Numbered from the stretch's first letter, positions 7,825 to 16,376 are shown. The stretch is DNA of 64,000 nt from Pseudochrobactrum sp. sp1633 (GCF_030376605.1 NZ_JARRAE010000008.1:1-64000); one strand, 5' to 3'. The notes: generated by a model from the letters alone, not told the origin. Program-made: numbers and translations.

Positions 7825-9111
7825 TTATTGATGATCCGGATAAAGACGCACCGGTCTGCCGGTTTTGCGGATCAGCTCCTCAGCCTGCTGACTGTCCGCC
7901 ACATGGCCGCTTTCGACCAGCCAGCGGGCAATGAGATTGGCACTGCGCTGATAGCCCAAGGCACAACAGATCAGTGTCGGACGCGGCGCATTATGCATTG
8001 CCATGACTGCGGCCTGCATGGTTGCAGGCTCCGGCTTTGCAAGATCCATCAGCGGAAAAGCCTGCCAGCGGGGTGTGATATGGCGTGGTGCGATACACTC
8101 CGCAGTCATATCAATGATGCAGGAATAATTTTGTGTTTCTGAGCGTTTCGGAAAACGTCCGAGATAGAGTTCCTCAGTAATTTTAACCGCTGACGGTTCG
8201 CGCCATGTCCATGCGATACGGTTAAGCCTGAAAAAAATGCGCAGCGGTAAAAAGAGCCAAAAGGAAGCGAGGCTGACAGAGCCGTCAGGGCGCTTTTGAA
8301 AGATTTTTGCACCGCCGCCGCTATAGCCAAAACTCAGCATCAGCAAGGCCAGTGCAGGCCAGAGCAGGAGCAGAATTGCCGGATGCTCGCCCGTGAATGT
8401 GAGTGCAAGTAGCGTAAGACCGGCAGCACCGTAGATACGCATGAACTTGCGGGACTTGGGATCACGGGTGAAGCGGTAATTCTGCCAGGGTGAAACACCT
8501 TCACGTGGAAACAGCCACAGAGCAAACAGGCCGAGAAAAGCACCGGCCGGAACATCAATGAAATGATGCTGCCAAGTGGTCAGAACAGACAGGCCGATCA
8601 GCAGGCACCAGCCATGCCAGATCATGCGCCAAGGTGCGGGTAGTCTGTCACGTAGATGATCCCAGATGATGATTGCCAGTGCAATATGCAGCGAAGGTGC
8701 CTGATTATACGGCTGGTCGAAATTTCCGAGCATGGTGAACAGCCAGCCGGAAAGACCTGCTGTTACAGGTTTTCCCCATGTGATGGTCAGCGGAAAAGCG
8801 ATGAAACAGACAAAGGCAATGCATTGCGCCGTGAGGTAACGGCCGATCAGCCGGTTTTGCTCTTGTTTGCTGGTGCTGACCAAAACCGCGACAACGTAAA
8901 ACAGATTGAGCGACCAATAGGGGATGATCGTCCAGCCCCAGAACGGGATTTGCTTTTCCCAGTCAAAGACAATCTCCGGCACTGCAACACGCTGCGATGC
9001 CAGCCAATTCGCCAAACCGTAAGTTGCATAAAATAGCGGGGCAAGCAGGAGCAAACACAGCACGCCCCGCTTTAACAATGCCGGATCTGTTTTCTCGGTT
9101 TGGCGCTGCAT
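7825..9111 (-). CDS. PAP2_3-type membrane transferase/phosphatase fused to a dual-specificity phosphatase (YnbD type)
   Basis: A 428-residue two-domain protein. Residues 1-300 are membrane-spanning, with PSLH at 139-142 and SVLTTWQHHFID at 175-186. This is the PSGH...SRX5HX3D layout with Arg replaced by Val, and it looks more like the AUR1/inositol-phosphoceramide-synthase branch than a plain PAP2 phosphatase. Residues about 310-428 are a cysteine phosphatase with Asp in IIDMTAE and the CX5R loop CALGYQR (Cys383-Arg389). I chose ATG at 9111 because it overlaps the preceding stop by one base (TAATG). A longer frame from 9156 would overlap the preceding gene by 45 bases. E. coli YnbD has the same architecture. 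It may transfer or trim a phosphorylated head group (inference). Confidence 0.85.
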   Translation of the reverse strand: MQRQTEKTDPALLKRGVLCLLLLAPLFYATYGLANWLASQRVAVPEIVFDWEKQIPFWGWTIIPYWSLNLFYVVAVLVSTSKQEQNRLIGRYLTAQCIAFVCFIAFPLTITWGKPVTAGLSGWLFTMLGNFDQPYNQAPSLHIALAIIIWDHLRDRLPAPWRMIWHGWCLLIGLSVLTTWQHHFIDVPAGAFLGLFALWLFPREGVSPWQNYRFTRDPKSRKFMRIYGAAGLTLLALTFTGEHPAILLLLWPALALLMLSFGYSGGGAKIFQKRPDGSVSLASFWLFLPLRIFFRLNRIAWTWREPSAVKITEELYLGRFPKRSETQNYSCIIDMTAECIAPRHITPRWQAFPLMDLAKPEPATMQAAVMAMHNAPRPTLICCALGYQRSANLIARWLVESGHVADSQQAEELIRKTGRPVRLYPDHQ

Positions 9112-10886
9112 TATTGCTCGATACGCTGCGCCAGCGATACGGTGAAAATGCCCCATTGGTCGATACGTTGTTCAATCTTGCGGAAGCCTGCGGCCTCCAC
9201 TAACTGATCCATTTCATTCTGCGTGCGGCGGCGCATCACCCATGCCTGTCCGCCACGATGCGAAGTGAGGGCGCGGGCGATCATCTCCAGCTGCGGATGC
9301 CAAGGCTGGTTTGTATAGATCAGATAGCCACCGCTCTTCACTGCCTGTGCCAGCCCTTCAAGCGATTGCGCGATCTGGTCATTGTCGGCAAACAACTCAT
9401 AAAGGCCGGAAACAATAGTGAGATTGGGTGCTGTATCTGCGTCTGTGCCAAGAGCAGCGAGAGCTTTGGTGTCAAATGCATCGCCTTCATGGAACTCGGC
9501 TTTGCCTGAGAGATTGCGTTCCGCGATCAACTGGCGACCGGCCAGCACATTGATCGGTGAGTAATCCTGCAAGCGTACCGAGGCAATTTCATCATCCTTG
9601 GTGGTGAGTGCATCCAGTACATAGCGTCCATGACCGGCGGCAATATCGAGAATGCGTGCCGGTTTACCGTCGTCCTGCAAACGGGTTACAGCCTGCCGGA
9701 TCAGTTCTTCCAGATGAGCTTTACGCTGGCGGATGCCGCGCCAACCAATAGCATTGAGGAAGGTTTTATCGGTGTAGCGGCCACCCCAGCCTAAGCCCTT
9801 CACCTCGTTGCGATAGACATAATCGAGCGTGGAACCGGAATCGAAACCGGTGCGGATGCCGGTTTTCAACCCTTCCGAAAACAGCCCGCCGATACGGATA
9901 GAAGCACGGGTCATACCCCAATAAGCCCCGCGCGGGCTGGTGATTGACAAAGGTGTGGCCAGACGGTCTGCCTCATCGCGGGTAAAACCCTGAATATGCG
10001 CATCGAGCAGTGAGCTTTGTGGCGGAGCCTTGGCAAATTGCTGCTCAATGAAAGGCCGGATTTTGGCAAAAGCCAGTGCACGATCACGCTCGCCCAATGT
10101 GTCGTGATAGAAACCTTTGAGCACATGACGTTCTTTAACGAGACCCGCGAGATTTTCGTAGAAACGATGTTGCGGCGTATCACGCACTACCCAGTCACGA
10201 CCGGAAATCAGTACCTGTGTCGGCGTGGTGATGGCGCGGGCATCACGCACAATACGGTCAGCATTCTCATAGAGTTCCAGCAGCACATTGGATGCAATCG
10301 GGCGGGTAATCAGCGGATCGTTTTCAAAAGATGCAATGCGCTCTTTGTCATGGGTGAGAAAACGGGCTTTGACATAGGAATTGACGAAGAATGTGCCTTT
10401 GAGCTTTTGCCAGAGCCAGATGCCTTCTTTGGCCAGCGGCACATAGAGCTTAACATCAAAAGCCGGTGCTGCCAGTACCATCGCACGGATCGGCGGCGCA
10501 TAATCATGCACCCATGTGGCACCAATAACTGCGCCGACACTTTGCGCAATCAGTGCCATATCCTGTAAAGCGAAACCGTCTGTCGCGGTGATATGACGGG
10601 CAAAGCAATCGAGGTCGCGCACCGTGGTTGCAAAAGACGGCGAATAGCCGCGTTGCCCTTGGGTTAGGCCGTGACCGCGGGCATCCCACGCGTAGAAGCT
10701 GTAATTATCCAGCCCGAGTTCTTCGACAATATGGGCAACACGGCCGCTATGTTCATGCCCGCGATGCAACAGAATGATGGCGCCTTCCGGCTTTTCACTC
10801 AAAGCTGGCCAGTAGCGGAAAAAGATTTCCTGCCGGTCATGGCTGATAAAATGCCGCTCAGTGCAATCGCGTTTTACCGAAGTCAT
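9111..10886 (-). CDS. Bifunctional alpha/beta-hydrolase / class I SAM methyltransferase (YnbC type)
   Basis: A 591-residue fusion. The first ~300 residues are a monoacylglycerol-lipase-like alpha/beta hydrolase, with LLHRGHEHSGR near the oxyanion region, WDARGHGLTQGQRG, a nucleophile elbow AQSVGA (Ala in place of the first Gly), and a possible His in LKGFYHDTLGE. From about residue 370 comes a Rossmann methyltransferase with motif I as ILDIAAGHGRYVLDAL and later LTIVSGLYELF and GGYLIYTNQPWHPQ. The ATG at 10886 is preferred over 10901, and both are weakly supported by ribosome sites. The gene is first in the minus-strand run of four lipid genes and couples to the next by one base. It matches E. 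coli YnbC in architecture. The substrate is unknown. Confidence 0.85.
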   Translation of the reverse strand: MTSVKRDCTERHFISHDRQEIFFRYWPALSEKPEGAIILLHRGHEHSGRVAHIVEELGLDNYSFYAWDARGHGLTQGQRGYSPSFATTVRDLDCFARHITATDGFALQDMALIAQSVGAVIGATWVHDYAPPIRAMVLAAPAFDVKLYVPLAKEGIWLWQKLKGTFFVNSYVKARFLTHDKERIASFENDPLITRPIASNVLLELYENADRIVRDARAITTPTQVLISGRDWVVRDTPQHRFYENLAGLVKERHVLKGFYHDTLGERDRALAFAKIRPFIEQQFAKAPPQSSLLDAHIQGFTRDEADRLATPLSITSPRGAYWGMTRASIRIGGLFSEGLKTGIRTGFDSGSTLDYVYRNEVKGLGWGGRYTDKTFLNAIGWRGIRQRKAHLEELIRQAVTRLQDDGKPARILDIAAGHGRYVLDALTTKDDEIASVRLQDYSPINVLAGRQLIAERNLSGKAEFHEGDAFDTKALAALGTDADTAPNLTIVSGLYELFADNDQIAQSLEGLAQAVKSGGYLIYTNQPWHPQLEMIARALTSHRGGQAWVMRRRTQNEMDQLVEAAGFRKIEQRIDQWGIFTVSLAQRIEQ

Positions 10887-10919
10887 AGGCCTGTCTTTCA
10901 TATGGCGATACAAGAATAT

Positions 10920-11023
10920 AGAGCATTTCCAGCAAAAGTGCGTAGCGGTTTTGCGTAGGATAATGCGACAACACAAAGATTTAGAGTGGTTCCAATGATT
11001 CCGTTTAAGCCGGAACCACTCTA
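10920..11023. repeat. Intergenic repeat, copy 1 (AGAGCATTTCCAGC family with inverted-repeat end)
   Basis: Begins AGAGCATTTCCAGCAAAAGTG, shared almost exactly with 17168 onward, then GGATAATGCG and ACAAAGA. It ends in a 12-base inverted repeat TAGAGTGGTTCC (10982-10993) and GGAACCACTCTA (11012-11023). It lies between the divergent hydrolase/methyltransferase and phosphatidyltransferase genes. Similar short intergenic repeats are common in Hyphomicrobiales genomes. No function is shown. Confidence 0.7.
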
Positions 11024-11065
11024 GATGTTGTTATGCTGTTTATTGTAAGTCTTTTAGACTAAACG

Positions 11066-11707
11066 ATGTTTAAGAAAAATGATTTTGCAAAGAGTTATAC
11101 CGTGTCTGTTTATCAGCTTAAGAGCCGTTTTCAGGATTTATTGCGCCCGATGGTCAGCCGATTGGCACAATGGGGTGTGACCGCCAATCAGGTGACTATT
11201 GCGGCGATGCTGATCTCTGTCGTCGTCGGTTCATGGCTGGTAATTGCTGAAAATAAAGTATGGTTTTGGCTCATCCCCGTATGGCTGTTCATTCGCATGG
11301 CGATGAATGCGATAGACGGGATGCTGGCGCGCGAATTTAACCAGCAAAGCGCTTTGGGAGCTTATCTCAACGAGCTTGGCGATCTGGTTTCGGATATTGC
11401 ACTGTTCATGCCGTTTCTGTGGGTTGCGCCATTTCAGCCGCATTGGATAGGGCTGATTATTGTGCTGGCATTACTCACCGAATTTGCCGGATTGCTGGGT
11501 CTGAGTGTCGGGGCATCGCGGCGCTATGACGGGCCGATGGGCAAGAGTGATCGTGCTTTATTGTTCGGTATTCTCGGCGGCTGGCTGGCCGTTGACGGCT
11601 TTTTGCCAGAGTGGATGGTCTGGTTGCAGCCAGTGTTGATCGCCCTGTTATTGTGGACGATTTTCAATCGTATTCGCAGAGGTTTAGCAGAGGCTGCAAA
11701 GGGCTGA
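11066..11707 (+). CDS. CDP-alcohol phosphatidyltransferase, variant active site (YnbA type)
   Basis: A 213-residue membrane enzyme that would join a CDP-activated lipid to an alcohol head group. The family signature is D-x2-DG-x2-AR-x8-G-x3-D-x3-D. Here it reads NAIDGMLAR, then eight residues, then GAYLNELGD, so the first and third acidic positions are Asn while the second and fourth remain Asp. Further Asp follows in LVSD. Hydrophobic helices surround the motif. It is divergent from the minus-strand lipid genes, with a repeat in between, and completes the ynbABCD-like set. Catalysis is probable, because relatives in this subgroup seem to keep Asn there, but this is recalled rather than checked. 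Confidence 0.85.
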   Translation: MFKKNDFAKSYTVSVYQLKSRFQDLLRPMVSRLAQWGVTANQVTIAAMLISVVVGSWLVIAENKVWFWLIPVWLFIRMAMNAIDGMLAREFNQQSALGAYLNELGDLVSDIALFMPFLWVAPFQPHWIGLIIVLALLTEFAGLLGLSVGASRRYDGPMGKSDRALLFGILGGWLAVDGFLPEWMVWLQPVLIALLLWTIFNRIRRGLAEAAKG

Positions 11708-11713
11708 GATTGG

Positions 11714-12874
11714 TCAGCCCTGTTTCTCACGCCAGTCACGCAGTCGGCTAATGGCAGTCTCCAGCGTGTCGAGTTTTTTGGCAAAGCAAAAACGCACATG
11801 GCTGGTGATATTGCGCTCTGAATAGAAGGACGATACTGGCACCGGTGTGACACCGGCCTCGCGGGTGAGGCGCTGGCTGAAGGCCAGATCATCGCCATCT
11901 TTGTCGAGAGCACTGATATCAGCAACTGCGAAATAAGTGGCAGGTGCAGTGGCGATGTTAAAACCGGCTTCACGCAAACCGGCATCGAGATAATCACGAC
12001 GTCTGGCCAGTTCTTCCCGCAAGCCCGTGAAATAACTGTCCGGCAGATTGAGGCCGACCGCTACAGCTGCTTGCAGAGCAGGTGGCGTGGTGAAGGTCAT
12101 ATATTGATGGACGCGGGAGATCACTTTCAGCAATTGCGCATCAGCAGTGATATAGCCAACCTTCCAGCCGGTGAGCGAAAAGCTTTTACCCGCCGAGCCG
12201 ATCCGCACCACGCGGTCGCGGATTTCCGGCAGTGAAAACAGCGAAATATGTTTGTTGTCATCAAAGGTCAGATGTTCATAAACTTCATCGGCAATGATGA
12301 AGAGGTTATGTTTCACAGCCAGTTCCGCGATGAAATTCAGTTCTTCGCGGGTAAAAACTTTGCCGATCGGGTTCATCGGATTATTCACAACGATCATACG
12401 CGTGCGCGGGGTAATCGCATCGCTTAGCGCTTGTAACGGCAGTTCCCAATGGGGCGGTGCAAGCCGCACCGGCACAACCACGCCACCGGCACGGCGGATC
12501 ACCGGACTGTAGGAATCATAGGCCGGTTCCAGCACAATCACTTCATCGCCGGAATTAATCAGCGCAAAGAAACTGTCAGCCAGTGCTTCTGTGGCACCGG
12601 AAGTGACGAGAATTTCGGTTTCCCAATCTGCATCAATATTGAAGAACCGGCGGGCATTGTCGGCCACAGCTTTACGTAAAGCTAGCAGGCCAAGCATTGG
12701 CGGATATTGATGGGAACCGTTTTGCAGTGCATCCGTTGCAGCGGCAATCAGTTCCTGCGGCTCCAGCCCTTCCGGAAAACCCTGCCCGAGATTAATGGCA
12801 CCGGTTTCTGCGGCCAGTCTCGACATGATTTCAAAAACAGATATGCCGGATGCTGCGAAAACCGGATTGACCAT
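11714..12874 (-). CDS. Class I/II PLP-dependent aminotransferase
   Basis: A 386-residue cytoplasmic aminotransferase of fold type I. It has the N-terminal NLGQGFPEG signature, NNPMNPIGKVFTREEL, the aspartate strand IIADEVYEHL, and the PLP lysine in GSAGKSFSLTGWKVGY. The pattern resembles the MtnE/YbdL/kynurenine-glutamine aminotransferase branch, so methionine or aromatic amino acids are possible substrates, but I cannot choose. The ATG at 12874 has a strong GGGGG ribosome site. It is convergent with the phosphatidyltransferase gene (6 bases apart). The gene is on the same strand as lysR and 147 bases downstream of it, so it could form its own unit. Confidence 0.85.
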   Translation of the reverse strand: MVNPVFAASGISVFEIMSRLAAETGAINLGQGFPEGLEPQELIAAATDALQNGSHQYPPMLGLLALRKAVADNARRFFNIDADWETEILVTSGATEALADSFFALINSGDEVIVLEPAYDSYSPVIRRAGGVVVPVRLAPPHWELPLQALSDAITPRTRMIVVNNPMNPIGKVFTREELNFIAELAVKHNLFIIADEVYEHLTFDDNKHISLFSLPEIRDRVVRIGSAGKSFSLTGWKVGYITADAQLLKVISRVHQYMTFTTPPALQAAVAVGLNLPDSYFTGLREELARRRDYLDAGLREAGFNIATAPATYFAVADISALDKDGDDLAFSQRLTREAGVTPVPVSSFYSERNITSHVRFCFAKKLDTLETAISRLRDWREKQG

Positions 12875-13021
12875 GATATCCCCCCTGCAAGTAAACTTGC
12901 TGTACTATAGAGTTGTGTTTTTAAAGAGAAAAGCAGACTGATACAGGAAAACCCACGCTGATGGGTATGTGTTTGCCGTGCTTGCATATCTTTGAAAATA
13001 TTATTCTCTGATGGTGATATC

Positions 13022-13945
13022 TCAGGCGCACAGATTACGCTGTCTCAGTGCCTCAACACGCTCGTCAACCGCACTGACAATGGATTGTACAAATTCTGCA
13101 CCAAGTGCCCCGCGACGGATATCTTCCGGCTGCCAGACATTCACATAATAAGGGATGGAATGGCGGATCGGGCGGATCAGCAGATTTTGCCCCTCAAACG
13201 CCAATGCGCTGAGCGGGTTGATAACCGATATACCGATACCAGCCGCAACAAGCGAGCCGATGGAGGATGCGGTGGTGGCTTCAATCATGAGCTTGCGATT
13301 GATACCCGCATTGCTGAACCATTGATCGACCTGGCGGCGATAATAATCCTCATCTGAATAATAAATGAAGTTGTGGCCGGAGAATTGCTCAATATCGAGA
13401 CTGTCATAATCCGCAAGCGGATGACCGGCAGGCATGATGCACAGGAGATCACCGGTATAGAGCTCACGCGTTGCCGAGGCGCTGAGCGTAATATTGCCTT
13501 CCACCATGCCGACATCAAAGAATTTACTGAGCAGATCACGGGTGAGGGCGCTTTCTTCCAGTGAGTGAATTTTGACAGAAGCTTGCGGATGCTCATTGAG
13601 GAACAGTTTGGTAGCCTGCGGAATAAGCGCATGGGCATAGGCAGGCAGACAGGCGACAGCAACGCGCTGAAGATTGTCTCCACGGATAGCACGGGCAGTA
13701 CGGGCAATTTCTTCAATGCTCACAAACGAGCGCTGCACAATCACATTGAGCGCTGCAGCCTGCTGGGTGGGTTTCAGACGACGGTTATCACGGTGAAACA
13801 GTGCGAAGCCGAGTGTCGCTTCCAGATCTTTCAGCTCGCGGCTGATGGTTGGCTGCGAGGAGCCGAGATGGTCTGCCGTTTCAGTTACATTGTGGGTGTG
13901 CATCAGCGATTGAAAAATTTCCAGCTGGCGGTGTGTCAGACGCAT
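13022..13945 (-). CDS. lysR: LysR-type regulator, probable LysR of lysA
   Basis: A 307-residue LysR-type regulator. The winged helix-turn-helix is at residues 1-60 (RQLEIFQSLM, SSQPTISRELKDLE). The effector domain contains VACLPAYAHALIPQ, IMPAGHPLADYD, and LVAAGIGISVINPLSAL. These segments line up well with what I recall of E. coli LysR, the activator of lysA that senses diaminopimelate/lysine. The gene is divergent from lysA, the same arrangement as in E. coli. Control of lysA is therefore likely (inference), possibly extending to the downstream DapF-like and transporter genes. Confidence 0.8.
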   Translation of the reverse strand: MRLTHRQLEIFQSLMHTHNVTETADHLGSSQPTISRELKDLEATLGFALFHRDNRRLKPTQQAAALNVIVQRSFVSIEEIARTARAIRGDNLQRVAVACLPAYAHALIPQATKLFLNEHPQASVKIHSLEESALTRDLLSKFFDVGMVEGNITLSASATRELYTGDLLCIMPAGHPLADYDSLDIEQFSGHNFIYYSDEDYYRRQVDQWFSNAGINRKLMIEATTASSIGSLVAAGIGISVINPLSALAFEGQNLLIRPIRHSIPYYVNVWQPEDIRRGALGAEFVQSIVSAVDERVEALRQRNLCA

Positions 13946-13998
13946 AAAATCTCCCCTTTGGCAGCAAGACCGTTCCAGTATTAAGCATATCGAAAATG

Positions 13999-14016
13999 AA
14001 TAATAAAGAGATTATT
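13999..14016. promoter_or_regulatory. Candidate LysR binding palindrome
   Basis: AATAAT (13999-14004), a six-base spacer and ATTATT (14011-14016) form an AT-rich inverted repeat in the lysR-lysA divergent gap. Position and symmetry fit a LysR-type site, but AT-rich palindromes arise easily by chance. Confidence 0.35.
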
Positions 14017-14114
14017 ATGAATTTGACCGCGGATGGATGTCTGATAGCTTGATGTAAGTAATGATGAAGCGGTGTGTCTTGTGTGATCCTCCGCCTCGAG
14101 TGTTTGAGGGTAGA

Positions 14115-15392
14115 ATGGCCACTGAGTTCTCACGTCCGCATGTTGCGCATTTCGATTATAAAAACGGGGCTTTAAGCGTTGAAAATGTTGCTGTTTCTGC
14201 AATTGCAGAAAAATACGGCACGCCGTTTTATGTCTATTCGGCTGCTGCTGTGCGTGAACGTGTTGCTAAATTGCGCGCTGCGCTGAGCGGACTCAATGTG
14301 CAGATCTGCTATGCGGTGAAAGCCAATAATAACCTGTCGCTGTTGTCTTTGCTGGTCGGTGAAGGCTGCGGCATGGATATTGTTTCCGGCGGTGAGATGC
14401 ATCGCGCATTGGCGGCCGGTTCCCCTGCGGATAAAATCGTCTTCTCCGGCGTTGGTAAAACCGATGAGGAAATCGCTGCAGCACTCAATGCCGGTGTGCA
14501 TCAGCTGAATATTGAATCCATCGAAGAACTGGATGCGATTTCCCGCGTTGCCCGCCAGCTTGGCAAAGTGGCAACCGTGGTGCTGCGTATCAACCCTGAT
14601 GTGGATGCGCTGACCCATCCGAAAATTACCACCGGCACCAGCAAGAATAAATTCGGCATTGCCTATGCCGATGCGGTGAATACCTATGCGGCCGCCTCTG
14701 CTCGCGAAGAAATCAATGTGGTTGGTATTGCTGTTCATATCGGTTCGCAGATTACCGATGTGACGCCATATCGCCAGACTTTTGAACGTCTGGCACAGCT
14801 GACAGCCGCAATCCGTGCCAAAGGCCTGAGCATTTCCCGCCTTGATCTCGGCGGTGGCCTCGGTGTGTCCTATGACGGTTCGGCCGGTATTGACGTCGAT
14901 GCCTATGCGCAGACAATCCGCGATACACTCGGTGACATTGATTGCGAACTGACCATGGAGCCGGGTCGCTTCATTATTGCCGAAGCCGGTGCGCTGGTGA
15001 CCAAAGTTCTCTATGGCAAAAATCAGGGCAATTCCAAATTCTCCATTGTTGATGCAGCGATGAATGATCTGATGCGTCCGGCACTTTATGATGCCGTGCA
15101 TCCGGTCTGGCCGGTGCGTGAACCGGCAGCAGATGCGGAAACCCTGCCGGTTAATCTGGTTGGCCCTGTTTGCGAAAGCTCGGATACATTCGGCGAATTC
15201 GACCGTTTGCCTGCGCTGGAGCGCGGCGACCTGGTGATGCTCGGCGTTGCCGGTGCCTATGGTGCAACAATGTCTTCGACCTATAATGCGCGTCCGCTTA
15301 TTCAGGAAGTGCTGGTTGAGGGCGATACATTCAGACTGGTTCGCCGTCAGTGGACGGTAGAAGATGCACTTTTGCTGGAACGAGATCTTTAA
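14115..15392 (+). CDS. lysA: Diaminopimelate decarboxylase
   Basis: A 425-residue PLP enzyme of the alanine-racemase-like barrel fold that converts meso-diaminopimelate to L-lysine and CO2, the last step of lysine synthesis. The PLP lysine is in YAVKANNN near residue 60. The glycine-rich phosphate loop is DLGGGLGVSYDG, followed by EPGRFIIAEAG. The active-site cysteine motif is GPVCESSDTF. I chose the ATG at 14115 because GAGGG precedes it and the frame opens directly into the domain; an ATG at 14061 would add 18 unlikely residues. It is followed after 80 bases by the DapF-like gene. Lysine biosynthesis genes are not otherwise clustered here. Confidence 0.93.
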   Translation: MATEFSRPHVAHFDYKNGALSVENVAVSAIAEKYGTPFYVYSAAAVRERVAKLRAALSGLNVQICYAVKANNNLSLLSLLVGEGCGMDIVSGGEMHRALAAGSPADKIVFSGVGKTDEEIAAALNAGVHQLNIESIEELDAISRVARQLGKVATVVLRINPDVDALTHPKITTGTSKNKFGIAYADAVNTYAAASAREEINVVGIAVHIGSQITDVTPYRQTFERLAQLTAAIRAKGLSISRLDLGGGLGVSYDGSAGIDVDAYAQTIRDTLGDIDCELTMEPGRFIIAEAGALVTKVLYGKNQGNSKFSIVDAAMNDLMRPALYDAVHPVWPVREPAADAETLPVNLVGPVCESSDTFGEFDRLPALERGDLVMLGVAGAYGATMSSTYNARPLIQEVLVEGDTFRLVRRQWTVEDALLLERDL

Positions 15393-15409
15393 GATCCGGC
15401 TAGCATAAA

Positions 15410-15433
15410 GGGAACGGTTGGGAGGCCGTTTCC
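15410..15433 (+). other. Intercistronic hairpin between lysA and the DapF-like gene
   Basis: GGGAACGG (15410-15417) pairs with CCGTTTCC (15426-15433), including one G-U pair. No T run follows, so it is more likely an mRNA-stability element than a terminator. Confidence 0.4.
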
Positions 15434-15472
15434 TGAGGCTGCTGCTAAAGTAGCCCGAAGAGGAGGGGAAAT

Positions 15473-16360
15473 ATGCGGCCATATTCCGAAGCGGCGCAAA
15501 CAGGCGCAGCAGGAATTTTCTTCGTCAAAACCCACGGATTGGGGAATGACTTTGTGCTGGTTGACGGTCGGGAAAAGTCTTTCCGGCCGCAGGCGGCAAT
15601 GATTACGCAGATTTGTGATCGCCATCGCGGTGTGGGTGGTGATCAGTTGCTGGTTCTGGAAATGCCGCAAAATACCCGCGCTGATGTGCGGATGCGCATC
15701 TATAATGTGGATGGTGTGGAGGCTCCGGCCTGTTTTAATGCCAGCCGTTGTGCTGCTTTTCTCTGGATGCAGGAAGCAGGCAAAAATTCCGTAATTTTAG
15801 AAACACTCGGTGGGCTGATTGAAGCTCGTATGGCGGCAGCTGAAAATGGCAGGCCGCGTATCAGCCTGTATCTGGCGCCTGCTGTCACAGACTGGCAGGC
15901 TATTCCGCTGGCGGGACCACTTGCGAGCCATGAGGGGCGCTTGAACCACGGCCCGTTGTCTGAGCCTTTTGCTGTCAGTATGGGCAATCCGCATCTGGTT
16001 TATTTTGTGCCGGATTTTGATGCCGTCGATGTGCCGGTTGAGGCCGCTGTGGTGCAAAATAGCACTTATCTGCCGGAGCAGGCCAATATTGGTGTGGCTG
16101 AATTGCTACCGTCTGAAGGTGACGAGGCGCGGCTGAAACTGGTGGTTTATGAGCGTCCGGGTATTCTCACGGAGGCCTGTGGCAGCGGCGCCTGCGCAGC
16201 GGCGGTTGCGGCGGTACGCAGCGGACGCACAAATCAGAAAAAATTCCGTGTTTTAATGCCGGGCGGGGCTTTACAGGTCGAGTTATGTGCTGATGATACA
16301 ATTATCCTGACAGGGGATGTTGCTGTCGCATTTTACGGATTTCTGCCTGACGAAGCATAA
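15473..16360 (+). CDS. Diaminopimelate epimerase-family protein (DapF paralogue)
   Basis: A 295-residue member of the DapF fold, which uses two cysteines to invert a diaminopimelate centre. The N-terminal FVKTHGLGNDFVLVDGRE and DRHRGVGGDQLL are canonical. The second catalytic cysteine loop is intact (EACGSGACAAAV). The first loop reads ACFNASRC where typical DapF has ACGNGxRC: the cysteine, Asn and Arg remain, but both glycines are replaced. The ER pair is kept (YERPGILT). The ribosome site AGGAGGGG is strong. The adjacency with lysA and an amino-acid importer suggests DAP isomer conversion, but the altered loop leaves room for another substrate. Alphaproteobacteria usually carry a standard dapF elsewhere (general knowledge, not visible here). 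Confidence 0.8.
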   Translation: MRPYSEAAQTGAAGIFFVKTHGLGNDFVLVDGREKSFRPQAAMITQICDRHRGVGGDQLLVLEMPQNTRADVRMRIYNVDGVEAPACFNASRCAAFLWMQEAGKNSVILETLGGLIEARMAAAENGRPRISLYLAPAVTDWQAIPLAGPLASHEGRLNHGPLSEPFAVSMGNPHLVYFVPDFDAVDVPVEAAVVQNSTYLPEQANIGVAELLPSEGDEARLKLVVYERPGILTEACGSGACAAAVAAVRSGRTNQKKFRVLMPGGALQVELCADDTIILTGDVAVAFYGFLPDEA

Positions 16361-16376
16361 ACAGAATTCAATAAGG

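Noticed and set aside
14172-15482. 436-codon open frame on the minus strand across lysA
   Set aside because: It is the antisense shadow of lysA. The translation is rich in His, Arg, Ile and Asn with no recognisable motif, and lysA itself shows full family signatures.
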